DNA from: Blakeslea trispora
Lineage: Eukaryota > Mucoromycota > Mucoromycetes > Mucorales > Choanephoraceae
Direction: 5' to 3'
DNA: 64,000 bases
NCBI GenBank assembly: GCA_025331445.1
Contig: JAIWNE010000010.1
Coordinates: forward strand, 496,001 to 560,000
Shown here: positions 59,393 to 64,000 of the stretch, piece after piece
Layout: every line of letters begins with the position of its first letter
Position numbering within the stretch: position 1 is the stretch's first letter
Notes under the pieces: generated by a model
What the model was told of the DNA's origin: nothing
Database searches by the model: none
Seen by the model: the letters and a program-made list of their open reading frames with translations, nothing else
Program-made: the position numbers and the translations under genes

Positions 59393-60240
59393 TGTCGGGT
59401 ACGGGTCGAGTTTGCCAAAAATCTAAAGTCGAGTCGAGTTACGAGTCGAGTCACCCGTCGGGTACCCGACGGGTTAAGGTATTCGGGTTTACTTTAGTGT
59501 TACTGTAGAAGTAGTATTGAACTCGATTATGCTTTCGATTAAAAAACTCCTTTTCTTACATTACATTTATCATTTTGGTCATATTGTTTTTTTTTTATTA
59601 TTCACTTGCAATATCACCAATACGATGATGTGACCTTCATAAAACGCGGAACTACCCAAAATTCAACAACTCAGGCCTACAATGAAGAAGAGTAAAGGTT
59701 ATGCGATTCATCGCAATTGCAATCTTATTTGGAAAGTTATTTTTTTAAGCGATGAGCGATCAATGCTCAAATATAAAGCCAGCTACTATCAAACAATTTG
59801 TAAAAAAGTTAAATGTAGCAAGAGAAAATGCTAATAATAATTATGTAAGAACAAATTGCGCAGATGCCCATAATTCAAATATTCTCACAGCTGCATCATA
59901 TGTGTTAGCCTTGACTCTTGGATGTTAAACAGGCAAACTTGGTAGATTAAATAGAGGTATGGGGAGAAATTCAAATTTAGACAATATCAATTAAAACCTT
60001 TTGCAGATCAGGAAGACCTATTCGTTGCTGAAAATTGAAGGTGGAAAATATCCTACTCTTTCAGCAATGGCAAAAAAATATCTCCCTATACTAGTTACAT
60101 CAACGCCTTGTGAGCGTTTTTTTTTCCCCAGCGAAGCGCATGACTACCATTGCAAGAGCAAGACTTGAAGCAAAAGCAACTAAGACATTAGTCCTTGTGA
60201 TATTTGTCAATTGGTAACAGTATAAACTGAACGAGAAATA
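59393..60240 (+). mobile_element. hAT transposon fragment with repeated subterminal motifs
   Basis: Opens with GC-rich repeats of TCGGGTACGGGT and GAGTCGAGT types up to about 59480, a known style of hAT subterminal region. At the right end a hAT dimerisation domain is readable with a frame change: GGKYPTLSAMAKKYLPIL, VTSTPCERFF and then the T..R..L region (MTTIARARLEAKATKTL). The rest of the transposase is deleted or unreadable. It interrupts the chromovirus fragment at 59392. Confidence 0.65.
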
Positions 60241-60302
60241 ATATAGGCCTTTATTGGGTGAAGAGAAAAAGTGTTAGACACGATAAAAAACTCTTCTTAA
60301 TA

Positions 60303-60475
60303 CAGTAGTCGCTCTATTTAAGGGTGTTCTGTTTAAGGGTATTCTCTATATAAGGGTGGGTTTCTGAAAAATATTTTTTAATACAAGCTCTAAAACCAAT
60401 TCTATTTAAGGGTATTCTCTATTTAAGGGTGAAATTTTCAAGATTTTTGGCTACCCTTAAATAGAGCGACTACTG
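60303..60475. mobile_element. MITE with TA target duplication
   Basis: 173 bp, terminal inverted repeats beginning CAGTAGTCGCTCTATTTAAG, flanked by TA at 60301-60302 and 60476-60477. Internal copies of the TTTAAGGGT motif. Tc1/mariner/pogo-type by target site and terminus. No ORF. Confidence 0.85.
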
Positions 60476-60552
60476 TAGAATCTGTGTTTGTAAATTGTAA
60501 TTCAGATGTGGTAAATACCACATAACTCCCCTCCAGTGTAAACGCATTCTCT

Positions 60553-62650
60553 TCATTTACGAGGTTTCTTTCTTCTAGTGGTTATCATATCTTGTGACCC
60601 ATCATTCATGTGTCTTTTTCTGGGTCGTCCCCTTTTTCCCTTGAGTTCTTTGGCATCTCTTTTGTTTTGAGTTTTGGGCTTAATGTTATCCCAGTATTCT
60701 TGTGTGATCCCTTGTGTGTAGAAGTCTTTTGCTGCTACCCATTGATTGTAGGATTCGTCTAAATCTTTCCATTTTACGTAATAGGCGTATTTGTTTGTGT
60801 CCGGATCTAGTGTGTGTGCAGTGATTTTCTCCACTTCTCGTGTGCTCTCTGGATCTAATACATGATCAACTACCACCGGTTTCAGTTGTGTTATGTTGTA
60901 GCTTCGTGGCAGGATTTCGCCTGTTGTGTCCCTTAGGACATAGGCTCCATTTTGATCTGTTCTTATGATCGTGTATGGCCCTTCTTAAACCGGATCCATC
61001 TTTACTCTAAAATTGGGGCGTATTTTAATTCGCACCAAACTGTTCTCAGGAAGATCGGTATGCTTGTGATGCGTGTCGAACTTCTTTTTCTGGGCTTCAA
61101 TAGCCTTCAGTGTTTTTGCTTCAATAGCAGGGAACACAATTTCTTGCAAGTCTTTCATCCTTTGAGTGACTTGTTCTTTCGTTAGGGCGGTTGTTTCACC
61201 TGTTTCCTCATTGTAGTTCTTAAAATCGTTGAGTCTTTTCCCAAACATAATGTTGAAAGGAGGCGTGTTCAATCTTTTTGACACTTTGTTGTTCATGGCT
61301 AATTGTACAGGGTATATATAGAGGTCCCATTCTCCTGTCACTCCTTCTACTACCTTTTTTATCGCAATCATCGCCGTTCCAAAAGTCTTTTCTGCTGCTC
61401 CGTTTGCCTGCGGGTAGTATGGTGTTATCAATCGGTGGTCGAAGCCAGCTTTTTTTATTGAATCGCTCCATCACTTGGCTGGCGAACTCTTTTCCATTAT
61501 CAGATTGCAGGATTCGTGGGATACCAAAATCACAAAACACTGGTACTAGTGCTTGTACTGCTGCTTCTGCTGTCTTGTTCTGAATAGGGCGGAGTACAAC
61601 AAATTTGCTGCAAATGTCCACCATGACAAGCATGTACTTGTTCTTTCTTTCCGTTGTGGGCAAAGGTCATGCCAAGTCTATAGCCCAATGATCGCCTGGT
61701 AATGACGCATGCACAGGTCTATGGGGATTATATCCTGTCTTCGCTATGTTAAACTTCTAACATTGTGCACATCTCTTTGATATGGTCAACGCCTGTTCCA
61801 TGATCTTTGGCCAATGCATACCATTGTTGTGTACAGCCTTCACTATTGCTTCAGCTCCAAAATGGCCGAAAAGATGGGCTTTCTCTAAAATGTCTTGCCT
61901 ATCCTCCATTGGGGGTATTATCATATTGTTCCTAAAGTATTCAATGCTCGCATTTCGCAGTATCTTATTTCTGTTAAGGTTTGTATAATTGTCTGAGTGC
62001 ATTCTTTCAGTCCTACTCTCCCCCAGCTCTTTTACCGGAGGATAAAGGCGTGAAAGTCGACCCGGAAGTATGTTATCCATACCCGGCAAATGGACAATGG
62101 AGAAATTGTAGTCCAAAATAGTGTCAAGCCATTTGGTCAATATAGGGTTGAGCTCTTTCTGTGTATGTAAGTAGGTCAATGCCTTATGATCGGTGTGGAG
62201 CGTGAAATGTCTTCCCCACAGGTAGGTGTGGAGTTTCTGCAAGGCAAATACGACTGCCAGCAATTCCCGTTTAGTAACTCCATAATTTCTCTCGGACTTC
62301 GTAAGGGATCGTGCCATAAAGCCGATGTACTGTATGTTCGTTGCAGATCTGTCCTTTTGAAAAAGTACTGCTCCAATACCCACATCCGAAGCATCCGTTG
62401 CTATTTGGAATGGTAGGTCGAGATTAGGTGGTTGTAGAACCGGTAAGTGCAATAAAGCCTGCTTCAGGTTAGCAAGTGCACGGTCGTGTATGTCTGTCCA
62501 TAGCGCTCCCAGTTTGCCTGAGTGATTCCTCAATTTGTCCAGAGGAGCAGTCAAAATGGATATCTTGGGTATGTATGTTGTATCGAACGATGTATCGAAC
62601 AACACAATAGTTGACATGTAACCTCTGTCTAGACTCAGATCATAAACTGC
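60553..62650 (-). pseudogene. Ty3/Gypsy chromovirus 3' pol fragment (RNase H, integrase, chromodomain)
   Basis: Reading 3'-ward on the minus strand: RT thumb (IPKISILTAPLDKLRNHSG), RNase H (IATDASDVGIGAVLFQ, GVTKRELLAVVFALQ, LHTDHKALTYL), integrase zinc-finger region (HLFGHFGAEAIVKAVH, SKRCAQC), core (YMLVMVDICSKFVVLRPI, ILQSDNGKEFASQV, then YYPQANGAAEKTFG), C-terminal module and chromodomain (YAYYVKWKDLDESYNQW), ending in a basic tail (KGKRGRPRKRH). Breaks: stops near 61757, 61680 and 60987, and a frameshift near 61450. Protease and most of the reverse transcriptase are missing upstream. Confidence 0.85.
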
Positions 62651-62679
62651 CAAATAAAGAGACGTATTACACAGTCACT

Positions 62680-63127
62680 TGTAACAGAGCTATAGAGTTG
62701 AGTGTCTAGCCTGACAACCAAATGTCACTGCTATCATTGCAGGATTAACAAATAGAATATCTAGACTCACAATAGTTACAAGATGTCATATGATAATGAT
62801 GGTGATATTAATATCTCAAGTCTTGTAGAACTATGAAGATGTCACTGCTTAATTATTTATGTCTCAATGCAAGAAGTCATAAAAGTTGGCCTGCTATAAA
62901 TAGTTGTTCATTGGCAGATAAGATAAGGTGTAACGAAGATAGACATTGTGCATCAAAGACCAAGTCACTTTCCATCATCAATAGAATAGTATAAATAGAG
63001 ATAGATTCTTGACTAGTTAGAAAGCTCATTCAATTTACTTTGAACTTAATCCGGACAAAACAATAAAAGTTGAGTCTTAGTCGTACTTTGTCTCTTTTGT
63101 TACTGCTGAGAACCTACTTATACAACA
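62680..63127 (+). mobile_element. Probable LTR of a Ty3/Gypsy element
   Basis: The stretch just before a gag ORF starts TGTAACAG and ends ACAACA (TG...CA), and contains TATAAATA (62991) and AATAAA (62062+1000, i.e. 63062), the promoter and polyadenylation signals expected of an LTR. The second LTR is outside the window, so the borders are inferred. Confidence 0.5.
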
Positions 63128-63173
63128 TTTTTTACGACTACTCCTGCTGTGTTGACCCTGTGCAAGATCTATC

Positions 63174-64000
63174 ATGAACTCTTCTACTGTTGCTGCTGTT
63201 ACTCCCACTATTGGTGGACAAGATTTGGTTGGCATGACTCCTATGGTAATTAATACTATAGACACCTCTGGTGCTAAAATAATACAATTAAATGACACGA
63301 TTGATGAATTGTGCAAGCGAAGACAGACTTTGGCTGACAAATTGACCCAAGCTGTACTCGAGACTGATAACGAGACTTCTAGTGCTGTTGCTGAAGAAGC
63401 TCAAATGACCATGGACAAAATCACTCTCCAAATTGACGCTTTGAGAAAGGTATTGTTCGATCTCACTTCCTCAGATAGAGAGAAGGAAAAGGCTACTAAA
63501 ATAAACTTCAGTGATCTACCTCTGTTCCAATTAAAATCTCAAGAAACATACTGGCCGAATCACATGAAATATGCTTCTGTTGAACACTTCCTTAAGACTT
63601 TTGAGAAGGTCATCGTTGCTTCTGGTAATAATATTGAAGATGTATGGTGTCGTTACATCTGTTTGACTCTCCCCTATGACTATGATTCGTGGCTTGAAAC
63701 TGACTTGAAGCAATGTAAAACTTGGAAAGATGCTCATAAATTGTTTGTGTCTAGATTTGGAAACCTGAAAGCCCAAGACGATGCCATTCGCCGGTTGTAC
63801 AACTGTTTCATGCGTCGTGATGAAACCATTATTGCCTATACTGCCAGATTCATCAAGACCATGCATGAAGCTGGACGTGACAAGACTGACACCTCTCTTG
63901 CTGACAAGTTCCGCACTAGCCTACTCCCACGCTTTCAAGAAAGCATTCTGACAATCATGGAATCAAGACATGATGCTGACTATGTCTGGACGGTTGAAGA
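63174..64000 (+). CDS. Ty3/Gypsy gag (partial, runs off the right edge)
   Basis: An uninterrupted 275-codon frame from MNSSTVAAVTPTIGGQDLVG to the window end. It has a coiled-coil-like N-terminal part (LNDTIDELCKRRQTLADKL) and a retrotransposon gag core: VEHFLKTFEKVIVASG, WLETDLKQCKTWKDAHKLFV, IIAYTARFIKTMHEAG. It is in the opposite orientation to the chromovirus fragment to its left, so it belongs to a separate, possibly intact element. The first ATG after the LTR was chosen as start. Confidence 0.8.
   Translation, partial: MNSSTVAAVTPTIGGQDLVGMTPMVINTIDTSGAKIIQLNDTIDELCKRRQTLADKLTQAVLETDNETSSAVAEEAQMTMDKITLQIDALRKVLFDLTSSDREKEKATKINFSDLPLFQLKSQETYWPNHMKYASVEHFLKTFEKVIVASGNNIEDVWCRYICLTLPYDYDSWLETDLKQCKTWKDAHKLFVSRFGNLKAQDDAIRRLYNCFMRRDETIIAYTARFIKTMHEAGRDKTDTSLADKFRTSLLPRFQESILTIMESRHDADYVWTVE

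Overview
This is a eukaryotic nuclear window, most likely from a Mucoromycota fungus of the Mucorales type. The evidence is AT-rich intergenic DNA full of A/T homopolymers, short introns (about 50-110 bp) with GTAAG-like donors, fungal housekeeping genes (SEC8, REI1, PPG1 phosphatase, ECL1, a DASH-like subunit) and a dense mix of DNA transposons, LINE, DIRS and Ty3/Gypsy chromoviral relics. I do not name a species. Exon joins were worked out by hand from splice sites and frame sums.

Layout. 1-16.6 kb is mainly genic: a cytochrome P450 3' end (+), a secreted periplasmic-binding-protein-like surface protein (-), a very large Fanzor/TnpB-like gene (-), a BTB/KCTD-like protein (-), an F-box protein (-), a small HTH-like ORF (-), a RING/TRAF-type zinc finger protein (-), a tiny HMG/YABBY-like protein (+) and a DASH Dad3-like protein (-). 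17.2-37 kb is a transposon-rich block: a Mutator-like element with an OTU protease gene and a LINE fragment beside its left terminal repeat; an intact 488-aa nuclease-like gene; a LINE relic; a palindromic MITE; a second MULE+OTU element with about 190-bp terminal repeats; a chromovirus relic; a foldback repeat; a truncated DIRS element; and a 246-bp tandem duplication. A decayed ferric reductase follows at 37.4-39 kb.

41-53 kb returns to conserved genes: ECL1-like (+), PPG1-type PP2A-like phosphatase (-), REI1 (+), questin-oxidase-like (-) and the 22-exon exocyst gene SEC8 (-). 54-64 kb is again accessory: two proteins I do not recognise, a broken Tc1/mariner-type transposase, two chromovirus relics (-), a hAT fragment, a MITE and a Ty3/Gypsy LTR plus an open gag running off the window.

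The most notable item is the 1,362-aa predicted Fanzor at 2411-6567, with an uninterrupted reading frame and visible RuvC/zinc-finger landmarks. Next are the two MULEs that pair a transposase with an OTU-fold cysteine protease; one also has a LINE piece directly against its terminal repeat.
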